Source of the DNA: Diphasiastrum complanatum
Lineage: Eukaryota > Streptophyta > Lycopodiopsida > Lycopodiales > Lycopodiaceae
Length of the DNA: 64,000 nt
NCBI GenBank assembly: GCA_029204225.1
Contig: CM055112.1
Location: 46,329,063 to 46,393,062 of the forward strand
Reading direction: 5' to 3'
The notes beneath the pieces are model-generated. The model was not told the origin of the DNA and did no database searches. It saw nothing but the letters and a program-made list of their open reading frames with translations. Both the position numbers and the translations under genes were made by a program. Positions 48,168-60,149 of the stretch are shown here, in pieces (the first letter of the stretch is position 1; each line of letters opens with the position of its first letter).

Positions 48168-49820
48168 TTGCATTTGTTATCCCTGTCCTCTCTTCCGGTT
48201 ATCTCGTCTGCTGATGGTATCAGACAAGGTGATCTCTTGGGTGGTGTTCCTTTTGCTTTGGCGCACTTTCAGGCATTGCGTGCTTCTTCTGTTGCTTTTC
48301 CTTCTTGTTTGTTTCCCTCTATTGCTGATGACATGCATATTGTGGGACTTGCTAATGGCGTCTTTCCGGCTTTCCTACATTTCTCTCAGCAACTTTTGGC
48401 TTTGGGCCTCACTGTCAACCCCTTTAAGTGCGTTGCTCGGTGTCCTTAGGGCCTCCTTCTTGAGCTCGCTTTACCTATAGGTTTCAATACTCTGGTTGAT
48501 GGAATTTGAGCGCTTGGTATTCCTATAGGTTTCTCGGATTTTGTGGCTTTCTCTTTGCGGGACACTTTGGGCGCGCATCTTCCTCACGCTGATTTGCTAC
48601 CAAAGCTTGGCAATGCTCAAGTTGCTCTAGGGATTCTCACTCAATGCTTCGCTCAACGGCCAAGTTATATTCTACGATGTGTTCCTCCCTCTCTTGATGT
48701 TTTGGCTTTGCTACAGGATTTCGATAATACTTTATCAAATATTTTGGGTCGTTTGATGGGTTCAAAATCCTTTCGTATTCCCAATGGTCAGTTTGTTAAG
48801 TGACAAGTCTCTCTTCCCGCTTCATCCGGAGGTGTTGGTCTTTCTTGCACAACTTCTATTGCTCCAACTATTTTTATGAGAAATTGGGCCCTTGTTGCCT
48901 CTGCACTTATCTCTCGGTTTTAGCAGGACAACAAGCCCATTCTTCTTGATTCAATAGCTCATTTGGAAACAGACGTTCTTCCTCCAACAACATCTTCGTG
49001 CGGCCAAGGATCTCATCCCTCCACCTGTGCGAGCTTCTTTGCCTTCCTTTGAGACTTTGCTTAGCCATCAACATGCTCATTCTCAAAAGTATCTTTTGGA
49101 GTACTTCCACTCACATGCTTTCACTCAGCTTCTCAGTGATTCACCTTCCGATGAGACTCGGGCTCGCCTTCTGTCTTGTGCAGGCTCGGGTGTTGATGCT
49201 TGGCTTGTTGTGTGCCCTGTTGTTCCACACTTGATATTTCTTCAGAGTTGTTTCTCACCGCTCTTCGGGTTAGGTTGGGTCTCCCTCATCCAGTGCTAGC
49301 AGGTTTGACAATATGTTCATGTGGTCACCCTGTTGATCCTATTGGCACTCATCTCATGCGTTGCCCTTCTGGCGGAGAGCGCACTGCGACTCATGATTCC
49401 ATTCGTGACGTATTGGCATCTATTGCACATGAGTGCGGCTTTCATGTTGTCTGGGAGCAGACCCGCATCTTGTCTGTGTCTGATTCACAGTCACCTCGGT
49501 GTCGAAGTGATCTTGTTCTTTCACGCGAGGGGATTCGCACGCTTGGGGATGCTGTTGTTGCTGATCCTTCGCGGCCTGACCTCTTTCGCTGTGCTTCAAC
49601 TACTCAAGGTGCCGCTGCTTCTCATGCAGCTCTAGACAAAGAGCGAGATTATTCACATCGCACTCCTGGAGAAGACTTTATTCCTTTTGCTTTGGAAACA
49701 TATGGGTGCCTGCATAAGAAATTCGATGATTTTCTATCATCTTGTGCAGGTTTTGCAGCGAAACTCCAAGGACGTGGTGCCTCACCTTTATTTATCATTA
49801 CGGCTTATTATCGTCAATGA
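48168..49820 (+). pseudogene. Non-LTR retrotransposon relic: RT plus Cys-rich, nuclease-like tail
   Basis: The 48168-48449 frame carries the RT block GIRQGDLLGG...FALAHFQAL and the catalytic IADDMHIVG (YADD in active relatives), then LGLTVNPFKC. The thumb-like part continues at 48543-48803 and again at 49027-49299 (SGVDAWLVVCPVVP). The last frame, 49200-49820, has FLTALRVRLGLPHP, then CSCGHPVDPIGTHLMRC (a Cys-X-Cys...His-X3-Cys finger), THDSIRDVLASIAHECGFHV, WEQTRIL and RCRSDLVLS. The E...D arrangement after a Cys/His finger recalls the restriction-enzyme-like endonuclease of R2/CRE/Dualen-type elements, but this is inferred from spacing only. Stops at about 48447 and 48803 and two frame changes make it inactive. 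Confidence 0.72.
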
Positions 49821-49829
49821 GTTTCTATG

Positions 49830-50739
49830 ACTTTACAACGCACTCAAGCACTTGCAATACTTCGATGTGCTGTAGTTGCAGGAACGGTTTTTTCACAGCT
49901 TCCTGCACTATCTAAACTTCCAACTGTCTTAACTAGCGACTTACACCAAGCAGTAGGCTGAAATGGCACCAACCCCTACACCCTCAAGAAGGCCACTTGA
50001 TGTACTTGCCAATGGGTGTTGGCTAAATGGAAACGAAGGCTAGAAGGGCATGAAGATTAGCAAAGCCTCATTTTGAAGGAGGACACTTGAGATTTACTAT
50101 AAAAGGAGACCACTATTTGTGTTAAAATATAGTTGGATAATAATGTGAGAGTGAGATGATGTTGATAGTTGGAGAGTTGAAAGTTGGTATGGTTGGATGT
50201 AGTAGTTGTTGATTGAGAGTGATAATTTTTTAGAGTTGGTTGTCATGTAGTCTTGCATCTTGGAATCTTGTAGATTGCTGTCTTGTTGTCTTGTGAAGGT
50301 AGATTTGTTTGGTTGTAGTTGCTAGTACTTGTGTGGGATGTGAGTCATAATAGGTTAGTTGCTATTTTGAGTTTTGGTTACTTGTTTGAGAGAGGTTTGT
50401 TATTGACTTGTGTAATGTGGGTTCTTGTTTTGGTGGTTTATGCTTCTTGGATGAAGGTTGCTTTACTAGTATGTTTCTATCTTGAATGAGTAGGCTTGAA
50501 TGCTTGATTGCTTGGTGTGATTAATGGATTGTGGGTGTTTCTTACCTTGTTTGCATGAGCTGATTGATCGGTTGGAGATGTTAGGGTTTTACCAATAGCA
50601 TGATTGGTTGATTGATGGCAAAAGGTTGAGTGATTTGGTTATTATCACAAGTTTGTATGTGTCATTCTCTAAATCTCATGTTGAGAGAATCTTCTAGAGT
50701 TGAGAATTTCAATTTATACAAGCATCATGCTTTATAGTT
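49830..50739. other. Non-coding DNA downstream of the non-LTR relic
   Basis: Part may be the 3' region of that element. A TATAAAAGG word lies at about 50098. No LTR borders could be defined. Confidence 0.4.
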
Positions 50740-50754
50740 CATTCTTGAAACATT

Positions 50755-50840
50755 ACCCAATGGGGTTGGCTCAACTGGTTAGCTTGGCATCTAAAGTTTC
50801 TTTGGTCCCAAGTTCGAGCCTCCCCTTGGAAACCAAGAAG
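50755..50840 (+). mobile_element. tRNA-like short insertion (SINE-like), 86 bp, 15-bp TSD
   Basis: The 86-bp insert is flanked by a perfect 15-bp direct repeat CATTCTTGAAACATT (50740-50754 and 50841-50855). It contains an A-box-like TGGCTCAACTGG (50767-50778; 11 of 12 consensus positions) and a B-box core GTTCGAGCC (50812-50820) 45 bp downstream, with GGGG near the start and CCCC after the B box as in a tRNA acceptor stem. Long, variable target duplications are typical of LINE-driven retrotransposition, so a tRNA-derived SINE or retroposed tRNA is most likely. It lacks a long A- or T-tail and a separate 3' body. Confidence 0.72.
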
Positions 50841-50855
50841 CATTCTTGAAACATT

Positions 50856-52430
50856 GCACGAGTGAAAGATCTGTATGAGGTGTGTGAGGCATGAAAAATG
50901 TGTGATAAGTAGGGAGAGATTTTTAATTTCGTTAATTTTACTTTGGGAGTGTTATTATAGTTCCTTCATGGGAAGAAGAAATTTTGTTGTGAGGATGTGC
51001 TAGTGTCTTTGTGGGATGAATTCAACTTTGTTTGAGAGCTGAAAAACCTTCCTCAGTTGGGTAAAAGTGTGATGTTAATTTTCAGGAGACACAAGGATTG
51101 TAAGAAGAGAGCCATTGTAAGAAGAGAGCCATAGTTGACATTGCAACTGTACATCTGAAGTACAAGTACAATTGAATGCCAAATGCCATAATGGAGGCCC
51201 TATTTCATCGCTGCCTCAGTAGACATTTGTGAGCTACATATGAGGAGAGCCTCGTTTGGTCCTTTTCCAACTTGACTGCTGCTCAGTAGAGGCAACAAAC
51301 AGTATGACTGCGACACACAACAACTATTCGCTGCCCTGGCCTCTGCCTGGGTGCGATCCTGCTACGGCCACCTAATCTTTCTAACTCTTTGTGGGCTGTT
51401 TCTAACTCTCTGTGGGCTGTAGAGCATAAGGAAGCTAAGCGAAGATCCAAGACTAATCCTTTTGACAAAGAACAATCAGAGGAAGTCCAGCATGATATGC
51501 TAGAGCATTTCAAATGCTATACTCTGGATGATGTGGTTATCATGTTACCAAAAGCACATCGTGAACCTGAAGAACAAGTGCTAGAATTGAAAGATGTTTA
51601 CGATGGCTCAGCTAGGACACAGCCTAAAGATACATAGTCTGCATGTAGGTGAAAGAGATTTTGAAACATGGTCCAAGAAGAATAAGATGAAAACTATTTA
51701 ATAGTAGATGTTTTGATTAAGGTAGGGATTTTTGGATGTGGGTAATCAAAATCCTCCAACATAGCAATTTACTGGCAATCCACTGCTTGGGATTGTTGAT
51801 GTTGTCAATCCCAGACACCCATTTCTTGGCATGCACATGCTTCTCTTGTTGGTAATAAATGGAACTCCAGCAGATAGGAGAATGCATCACGATTCATAGC
51901 AAAAGCTCCTGTACTTTCTTTCACACAGATTAATGAAGAGGTAGTTGATCTTCGTTTTGTATCTAGTTCTTGATTGAGTTATCAGAGCTCTTGCTTCTTG
52001 CATTTTGCCATGAAATGGATATTACGTAGTTAATGGTACTCAATAGATTGCAAAGCTCTCTTTCCCTCTCTCCCTGCGCTCCAGTTTGCAAAAACAAAAC
52101 AAAAAAGTTGCTGAGTCTGCTGATTGTGCCAAATAAAGTAGATGACTAACCAAGTGCATTGTCTAAGTACCGCCCCCTTGGCTTCTAAATCCATGTCCCA
52201 CAGCAAACCTATGAAGTGCTCAGTCCCCAGCCAATCGCTTTGATCTCCTCGCTACTTAATCAATGAGCATTGTTATCCAACTTTTGTATTCCTGCTTGGC
52301 TATTGTTAATCAGTTCTAAGTTCTATTCTCTGCCTGCACTTGCTGCTATCGACGCCCAATAGGAAAGGAAAGAGACATTTGCTTGTTGATCCAACCCAAA
52401 AATTGAGAAGTATGAAGAAATGTGACTCCA
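50856..52430. other. Intergenic DNA with one small unidentified ORF
   Basis: Contains an imperfect direct repeat of GTAAGAAGAGAGCCAT (about 51099 and 51117). The only open frame of note is 51389-51637 (82 codons, HKEAKRRSKTNPFDKEQ...), charged and soluble-looking, with a possible splice acceptor (CTGTAG) at 51415-51420. No family was recognised and it could be an exon remnant or chance. Confidence 0.35.
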
Positions 52431-53430
52431 ACAAGAAAGAAACTTCCTGTTTTTATTAATAAAAGATGGGAAAACCCATCAGAGTACAAAGGAATGCATG
52501 TTGAAAGCGTAAAGGCCATAAGGCGAATTGAGATACTGTACAACTATAACAAAGCAACAATCTCACAGAGTATCCCCTTCCAAAACTAGCCAAAGTGCCA
52601 CTTTTGTCAAAAGCTAGAGGAGGTATCTACCAAACTTTTCTAGCCTCCAAGATCTTCTTGCATTTATTATCCAAAAGGTGGTTGAAGACTCTTGCCAACC
52701 TCTCTCTCTCTCTTGTTAGGTGTCTTCTATTTCCCTTGGTCTTTCATTTCCTTGGCCTTTTATTTGATTTTTCCTTGTAGCATGCACGGCCGGACTTTTG
52801 GCTTCTGGTTTTTGGCTCTTCGGGAGTTCGACTTGGTTCATGTATTTTGCCCATTTCCCGGAACTTTTCCAATTTTTTCCTGTTAGGCTTTTTGTAAATT
52901 TTCAATATTGCCCACAGTTCACAGTTTGGTGTTTGCTTGCTAAAATTTTTCTTTGACGGTTCTTTGACTGAAGTTGACTTTTTCGACGTTCATGACTAGG
53001 ACTCCCAACAGCACGGTTTCTCTGAAAATGCACTAGCCAACCATATATTAGTAAAAACCAACTCTGTACATGGTAGGATTTTAGCACGGCTATGCCGACT
53101 ATTTTCACAACTGGCCAAAAAGTCGTAAAACATTATCACAAGCCATTTCTAAGGCCGCAAAGTGGAGGTCGCCAATGTTAGCCAAATTTTTGACATAAAA
53201 AATTGAGCTAATTTAGGACAAAAAGTGGTTGCGGAGTATTTGATGAGCACCAAACTACTACAAATTCTAGGAAAGTTAATGCAGAATATTGGACTAGAAG
53301 GGGGTCCCAGCCCGTAGCCCTTAAAGTGGCTAGACAACGAGTGGCCAGTGAGCAGCCGTTAGCCTGTGGCCAGGTATGTGAATGATTGGTGGGCCAGCCC
53401 ATTGCTAATCCAAGAGCATATGCTATCACC
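52431..53430. other. Non-coding DNA left of the large chromovirus
   Basis: The segment around 52440-52500 resembles the 3' end of a plant LINE on the minus strand (a gene-like run ending in TTTTATTAATAAAA), but no LINE ORF is present. Otherwise nothing recognised. Confidence 0.35.
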
Positions 53431-53435
53431 AGTCC

Positions 53436-53919
53436 TTTATGTCCATGTCCTGTACAAGGGAATCAGAATTATTCCTGACGTGGATAGTCGGTCACTCCAG
53501 TTGTATGTGGTTATTAGTCATGCTACGTCATTCCGGACGTGGTCGTATTAAATAATTAATAATCATATGAGGGCCCAGACCTATAGTTGGACATAGGAGC
53601 ACATCCATGGTGAAGACTGCTTCAATGCAAGAATAGGAGATCAATAGCTCAATTTAGGTTGCATGGGGATCCTAAAGAGAATATTTTCTCTCTTGAGAAG
53701 CATAGGTCTAGTGGAACTCGCCCATCCTCCTATTGTGAATTGTGATTCTTGAGCGAGTTCTTCCTCTCCTCTCTTGTGTTCTTCACTGTGGCTTGGGGGT
53801 GGATTGGTTAGGGTATTGACTAGCCTCTCCATATTGGTTGGGTGGTTCATGCTCCACAGGTGTCCTTTTGGTTTGCATGTGATTGGAATCCTGTAGATCT
53901 TCACTTGGTGGTTCTTATA
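53436..53919 (+). repeat. 5' LTR of the 53436 chromovirus
   Basis: 484 bp. It starts in TTTATGTCCATG (the 3' LTR copy reads GTTATGTCCATG) and ends GGTTCTTATA, followed after one base by the PBS. No clean TATA box was assigned. Confidence 0.88.
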
Positions 53920-53920
53920 G

Positions 53921-53932
53921 TGGTATCAGAGC
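53921..53932 (+). promoter_or_regulatory. Primer binding site
   Basis: TGGTATCAGAGC, complementary to the 3' end of initiator tRNA-Met, one base after the 5' LTR. Confidence 0.92.
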
Positions 53933-55720
53933 TTGGATCACAGCTACCAGGAGGTGGAGCTTGAGGATCTTGGATTTTGCAGTTCTTTTGGTGTAGCTCT
54001 TTGCTTCTTCTTCCAGGTGTTGGAATTCAATTTCAAGTAGGTGGATTCTCAGATCCTTGGTGTACTTTTAGCCTAAAGATCATAATTGTGGATTTGTTCC
54101 ATGAATTTTGAAGGAAATCATTGAATTTCTGATTAATTTAGTGAATTTTCACCTAGAATTGATGGTTTTTGCAAGGAAATGATTATAGGATCTGGTGTAG
54201 TACGTGTTTCAAATTGTACTAGCTGTTTTACAGTCATTAATTACAGAATTTAGTGATTGCACGTTGGTTGAAAAGTCAAAAGGTTGATTAGATAGTGATT
54301 TGGACCAAAAATTGGGGTTTTTGGACCACAAATGGGCTATGGAAACCATGTTTGACTTGAATTAAAACTTTTAGTGCTTGCATGCAATGGATTTATAGGG
54401 ATTTGGATTTGAAGGCACGAATTTGTGGATTTCCCCCGAATTTGGGTCAAAATTGGTCAAAAATCATGGTTTTTTGATGTTTTTTGGACTAATTTTGGGT
54501 AGATCTCAAAATTCTCAGTCAAGAATTGGTAGGACGTTTTTAGAGATGTAATGAAGTTGTCCCTAAGCTGTCATGAAGTTTGGTAGGGATTAGACACCAT
54601 TAGGGGGCTCAAAACAAAATGGTGTATTTTTGATGATTTTTGAGCATGAATACCTCTCAATTGGGGGTTTGAACCTATTGGTTCTTGTTACAAGCTCAAA
54701 GATATGTTGGATTGCCTCTGATTTGAGCCATCATGCATCCAATTTGGATAGATGTGCATTAGACACCAGCATATTGTAGTTTTGCTTGTTGAAGAAGGCC
54801 AAAAATGCATTTTTTGCATGATCTGAGCTTATGATTGCTTGCTGGACCTGTTAGAAGCTTCTATGCCTCTCTAATGAACCTTAGTAGAGTGCTTGTAACC
54901 TTTGATCCAAGGCTTTTTGGGCTGGGATGTGTTTTTTGATGATACCTCTCCACAAAAGTGCACCCTCCTACCTGTTTTTCCAGCATTTAATGATCGCACA
55001 TGTGAAGCCAGGGATGCAGGGTGACATGGCAACTGCCTTGTAGACCCACTCTCCCTCCGTACTGTGCTTTACAGCGACCAATTTGGTGTCCTGTAGAGAA
55101 AGTTATGGCCGCCTGAAGTTTGGCAATTTCTGAACTAAAATTTGCAAAATTTTGGAATTGTTCTGATGCATGCATGCTTGTAAATCAGTATAGTGCTTTC
55201 CCTTTGATGGAAATGTATGGATAGACTGTATGCATGCCTAAATGCATGTTGCTTGTGTAACCAGTGATTTTGATCAATAGAATTCTTGCATGTGACTATT
55301 TTTGGCAATTCTAGATCAAAAAGTAGATTTCCTAGCAACTAGGCTATTTACGAAAAAATTTTACTTTTTTTGGAAAAGTCAGTACATGGCGAGTTAGTTC
55401 CATGCAGGATCTTTCGAAATTATATCGATTTGAGACAGTGCCTGTGTTTTTGCAAAATTGAACTGATTAATCGATTTTCACAGTTGGTCCATTTCGAACA
55501 GATTTCGAAAATTCTAATTTTTTGTAAAAGTTAGTGGTTGGTCATAAAAAGTTGTTGTTGCTTAATTGTTCTGATATTGATTTTGTGAAAGTTTGCTCAA
55601 ACGAGTGAAAGACCTTGCTGAATGATATTAGCTAGTTATGAAGGTTTTGAACGTTTCACTTATTAGTTGATGATTGGATCTCGACTAATTTAAGCAAATT
55701 TTGCATGTCAGGAAATCAAT
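53933..55720 (+). other. Long untranslated leader of the chromovirus
   Basis: About 1.8 kb between PBS and gag ATG, AT-rich, with many short T-rich stretches and no credible ORF. Chromovirus leaders are normally much shorter. Confidence 0.6.
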
Positions 55721-56823
55721 ATGGCAGACGATAATGCAAATGCAGCTCTCGATGGCCAGGTGCCAATGCCTACCTATATGCAAATTTGTCAGTCATTAAG
55801 CCAAGCGCTTAATGAGATAAACAACATGAACACTTTACGTGATCAACAAATGGAAGTACTGTTAAATCAAGTGAGAGCTTTGTCTACTCCGAATTTGGGC
55901 TTTCAGCCTGAACCATTTTCGGGGGAGAAAAAAGAGAAGAAGCCTGAAATTGTGGATGACTGGTTAACCAAGTGGACCGGTTATTTTAATCTACACAGAA
56001 TTCTTGAGGAGAAAAAGATAGAGAGTGTTATTCTGTTTTTCCGTGGTAAAGCTTCGTCGTGGTGGCGTGATTTACAACCTAAACCTACAACATGGGACGA
56101 GTTTATGGAGGTGTTCAGAAAGTCGTTTGTGGTTGTGGACGACTCAGATTTTTACCAAGGATTTGTGAATTGCAAAATGGTTACTCAGAGTTTGGACTCG
56201 TACCTACAAGATTTTATGGATTTGTGGAATAAAGTCCCCTCATTTGATGCAAAACTGGCACTGTGGCAGTCTATCCTAGGTCTGCCTGCAGATTATCAGA
56301 ATGAGTGTAAGCGTAACGTGCTTCAGACCTTTGATGATGTAGTTCGTGTTGCGAAAGCGTACGACTCCACGGTGGTGGCATCTAGGAAGCAGTTACAAGC
56401 TAATCCATCTGGATCATCCGGACCCAGCCAAAAAAAGGAAAGAAAAGAGTTCGTGGAAATAAGAATAAAAAATATTTTGACGAACTGGATCAAGCTGCAT
56501 CTGAATTTAGACAAAAGAAAAAGTTGTCCCGGAAAAAGGCTAGAAGGACCAATGTTTGTTTCCATTGTGGTCAGCCTGGACACGTTATGAAATTCTGCCC
56601 AGAACGAAAGAAAGGTGCAGCTCTAGTGATTGAGATGCCAGGTAAAGAGAATCTTAAGCTGGAAATTAATAAAATTAATTGTGAGTGTGATTATTCTTTC
56701 AGTACTACTTCATTCTTGCCAAATGAATTATTTCGTTTGAAAGGCACTGTTAATGGACATGAAGTTAGTATTTTAGTGGACAGTGGATTATCTCATAATT
56801 TCATTAAAACTGGTCTTGTGTAG
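55721..56823 (+). pseudogene. gag and protease of the 53436 chromovirus
   Basis: The gag ORF 55721-56590 (289 codons) contains the retrotransposon gag core (PEPFSGEKKEKKPEIVDDWL, FFRGKASSWWRDLQ, LDSYLQDFMDLWNK, ILGLPADYQNECKR). A frameshift near 56440-56520 moves the zinc knuckle CFHCGQPGHVMKFC into the frame 56524-56823, which also holds the protease motif VSILVDSGLSHNFI with an intact DSG. That frame ends at a TAG at 56821 inside the protease. The start ATG follows a normal leader and suits the family. Confidence 0.9.
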
Positions 56824-57084
56824 AGACTCGGGCTCAAAACTAAAGCCAATAACCATAGATATCGTGTATATCTAGCTTCAGGAGTGGAGTTGGAGACGTG
56901 GGATGTGAAAGTTCCATGACTCCCTGTTTGAATTCAAGACTATAGAGAGTTTATTGATTTCCATGTTTTAGATTTAGCACGTACATATATTATTCTAGGA
57001 TACGAGTGGTAATTTAATAAGCATCCTGAAATAGATTTTAAGAAGCATGTTCTCTCTTTTCAAGAAGGTAAAGAAATAGTTATA

Positions 57085-58747
57085 TTGTTTGGAGACAATT
57101 TTGTACATCCATCTGGGATAAGTTCATTTGCTAATGTAATGGAGATTTTTGATTCACAGTATGAAGCTTATTCTTTATTTGCTAAGCCAATTTTGGATTT
57201 ATCTGAAATGTATCTAAGTAGTTGTGAATTGTCAAAAATTCTTAACTCGATAGACTTAGATCAGGAGCAAATTGAGAAGAATAAATTACTGTCTGAATTC
57301 AAAGATGTATTTCCAGAAGAATTACCTCATGGATTATCGCCGTCCAGATCGGTAGATTGAGTTAATTTCAGGTAGTCACCCTATCTCTAGACAACCTTAT
57401 CGGTTTTCTCAGAAAGAAAATGTAGAGATTACTAAGCAAATTGAAAATTACCTGAAGATGAGCCATATTCAGCCAAGTAAGTCACCTTGGGGCGCTCTTG
57501 TTCTTCTGAAAGCGAAGAAAGATGGAGGCTTCAAGATGTGTGTGGACTACAAAGGGTTGAATAAAGTAACTATTAAAAATAAATATCCTTTGCCTCGTAT
57601 GGATGATCTGGTAGATCGATTAGGTGGAGCTAAATACTTCACAAAGATATATCTTAGAACTGGATATCATCAGATTAGGATTCATCCGGGTGACGTGTAG
57701 AAGACTAGTTTTCGAACGAGATTCGGTCACTATGAATTTCTCATGCTTCCTTTTGGGTTAACGAATGCACCAGCTACGTTCCAACAGATGATGAACGATC
57801 TTTTCCGTCCATATCTAGGGAGGTTTGTGGTTGTATTCTTAGATGATATTCGCATCTACAGTAGAACACTTAAGGAGCATTTGAGTCATCTTAAGACTGT
57901 CTTAGATATTCTCAGACGAGAGAAACTCTACGCTAAGGAATCTAAATGTGAGTTCTTTAAGCATGAGTTGTTGTACCTCGGTCATAAGATCACCTGTAGT
58001 GGGTTGGAAATTGACGAGAGTAAGGTCAAGACAGTGCCTGATTGGCCGATACCGAAGATGGTTAGAGAAGTTAAATCTTTTCTCGGTTTTATAGTTTTCT
58101 TTTGTAAGTCAATTGAGGATTATGCTAAAGTAGCAGCACCCTTAAATAATTTGACTACAGGCAGAGTTAATAAAAGGAAAAAGAGAGGTCAACCTAGCGA
58201 GCCTATTGAGTGGAATGATGAATTGAACCAATGCTTTGAGAAACTCAAGCAAATGGTTGCTTCAGCTCCTGTTTTACAGATCGCGAATCCTGATATACTT
58301 ACGTCGTGCGAACTGACGCAAGTGATTCGACAATAGGGGCAGTTCTTCTACAGGGGGATAGGCTGATAGCGTTTGAAAGCAAGAAACTCACGGGGCCTCA
58401 GTTGCATTATACAACTCAAGAGAAAGAGTTATTTGCTGTGATACATGCACTTAAAAACCTGGAGGCATTACCTTTATGGTAGTCAGTTTATAGTGTATAC
58501 AGATCACCAACCTCTAAAGTACTTTTGTAATCAGAACGATCTAAGGGGTCGTAAAGCTCGCTGGGCTAAGCTTATGCAAGAATTTGATCATGAGATCCGA
58601 TATATCAAGGGCAGCTCTAACCAAGTTGTGGATGCACTTAGTCGGATTGGTGAATTAAATGAACTTTCTTCCACCCAGATTTCCATTGATCTATATCTTT
58701 CATTGAGAGGAAAATGTGAATCAGATTCTCATTTTGGTCCCATCTAG
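57085..58747 (+). pseudogene. Reverse transcriptase and RNase H of the 53436 chromovirus
   Basis: A linker (57085-57360, ending [12 protein letters not shown]) is followed by a small deletion at about 57355. RT then reads [31 protein letters not shown] and [19 protein letters not shown] (57458-57700), breaks at a TAG after HPGDV, and continues [36 protein letters not shown] (catalytic LDD) and KFCG-loop sequence to a frameshift at about 58305. RNase H (FESKKLTGPQLHYTTQEKEL; then VYTDHQPLKYFCNQNDLRGR) lies in two frames to 58747. Four breaks prevent a functional polyprotein. Confidence 0.9.
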
Positions 58748-60120
58748 AAGATGATGGATACAGGAAAAAATGAAAATGGAATAGAGATTTACTCACAGGG
58801 GTTTCAGGTTCCTAGGAAAGATAAGAAGATAGTGGAACAGTTCTCTATCCAAGGTGGGTTACTATTTCGGAATGGGAAAATTTGTGTACCGGTGGATGAT
58901 GAGTTAAAGAAGAAGATTCTTTATGAGTGTCATGACATTCCCTGTGCAGGTCATCCGGGTATATGCAAGACTTTGGACTTGGTCAGAAGAGAGTTTCATT
59001 GGCCATTTGTCGAGTCTTATGTGGTTAAGTGTAGACCTTGCCAATTAGCCAAAACTGAACACTTAAAGACTGGAGGGTTGCTACATCCCCTAGATATCCC
59101 TCAGAAACAATGGAAAAGTATATCTATGGATTTTGTGGTTGGACTTCCAAGGACCCAATGGCAAAATGATTATATTTAGGTTGTGGTGGATAGGTTGACA
59201 AAGTTAGCTACTTTTATACCAGTCAAGTCAACTGCTAAGGCTTCAGATTTAGCCCAGATCTTTGTGGAAAGATTATTTAGGCTTTATGGATTGCCAAGTG
59301 ATATAGTTAGTGATAGAGATCCTAAGTTTACAAGTCACTTTTGGTCAGCTGTATTCCATAAGCTTGAAATCTCACTTAGTTTTAGTTCTTCTAATCATGC
59401 TGAATCAGATGGCCAGACTGAGAGCAAGCAATCTCAGTGGGAAGATTACATTCCTTTGATTGAGTTTGCTTATAACAGTAGAAAAATTTTGCTACTAATT
59501 ATAGTCCGTTTATGCTGATGTACGGTTCTCAACCTAGATCTCCGGTAAATGTGGAGACAAAGTCTGTTAAGATCCAGAAAGTTGCAGATTTCTTGCATGA
59601 TATGTGTGAAATGTTGCAGGTGGCCCGTGATTGTATCCGGAGTGCTCAGGATAGAGCTAAGCACTATGCCAATCTTAAGAGGTCTCCCAGAGATTTTAAA
59701 GTTGATGACTGGGTATATCTTAGAATACCTAAGGATTCTAAGACTATGAGTACAAGGAAGCATTATAAATTGTCTATGAGATATTGTGGACCGTTTCGGA
59801 TTATAAAGGAAATTGGTTCTTTAGCTTACGAATTAGATCTTCAAAACAAGACTACAGCTCACCCAGTGTTTCATGTAAGCCGGTTGAAATTAAGTTTGCA
59901 TGAAGGTGAAGTAGTTGGTTCAGAGGAAGATCTTACCCATTTGGAGGACTCATCAAGTGTTCCTTTAGAACCTGAAAAGGTACTCAGAACCAGAGATAAA
60001 CAATTGAGAAATCGTTCTATCTCTGAGTGCTTGATCAGGTGGAAGGGACGAATTGAGGATGATGATTCATAGGAAATGGTCGAAAGCATAAAGAAGAATT
60101 TCCCTAGTTTTCATTTCTAG
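58748..60120 (+). pseudogene. Integrase and chromodomain of the 53436 chromovirus
   Basis: The HHCC zinc finger is visible (HDIPCAGHPGICKTLDL ... CRPCQLAK, about 58930-59050). The catalytic core gives [11 protein letters not shown] (first Asp), VSDRDPKFTSHFW (second Asp) and ESDGQTESK (Glu), so all three acidic residues remain. A TAG at 59177-59179 stands at a tryptophan position before VVVDRLTK, and a frame change occurs near 59480-59515. The C-terminal region (HPVFHVSRLK) leads into a chromodomain (ECLIRWKGRIEDDDS) interrupted by TAG at 60070-60072, again at a conserved Trp. Confidence 0.9.
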
Positions 60121-60149
60121 ACATAGAAATGTTTTAAGGGGGGAAGAAT

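Noticed and set aside
51389-51637. 82-codon ORF as a host gene
   Set aside because: No recognisable domain, partner exon or promoter; kept only as an open possibility in the region note.
52431-52560. LINE 3' end on the minus strand
   Set aside because: Only a suggestive 3' tail-like sequence; no ORF, poly(A) or target duplication could be tied to it.
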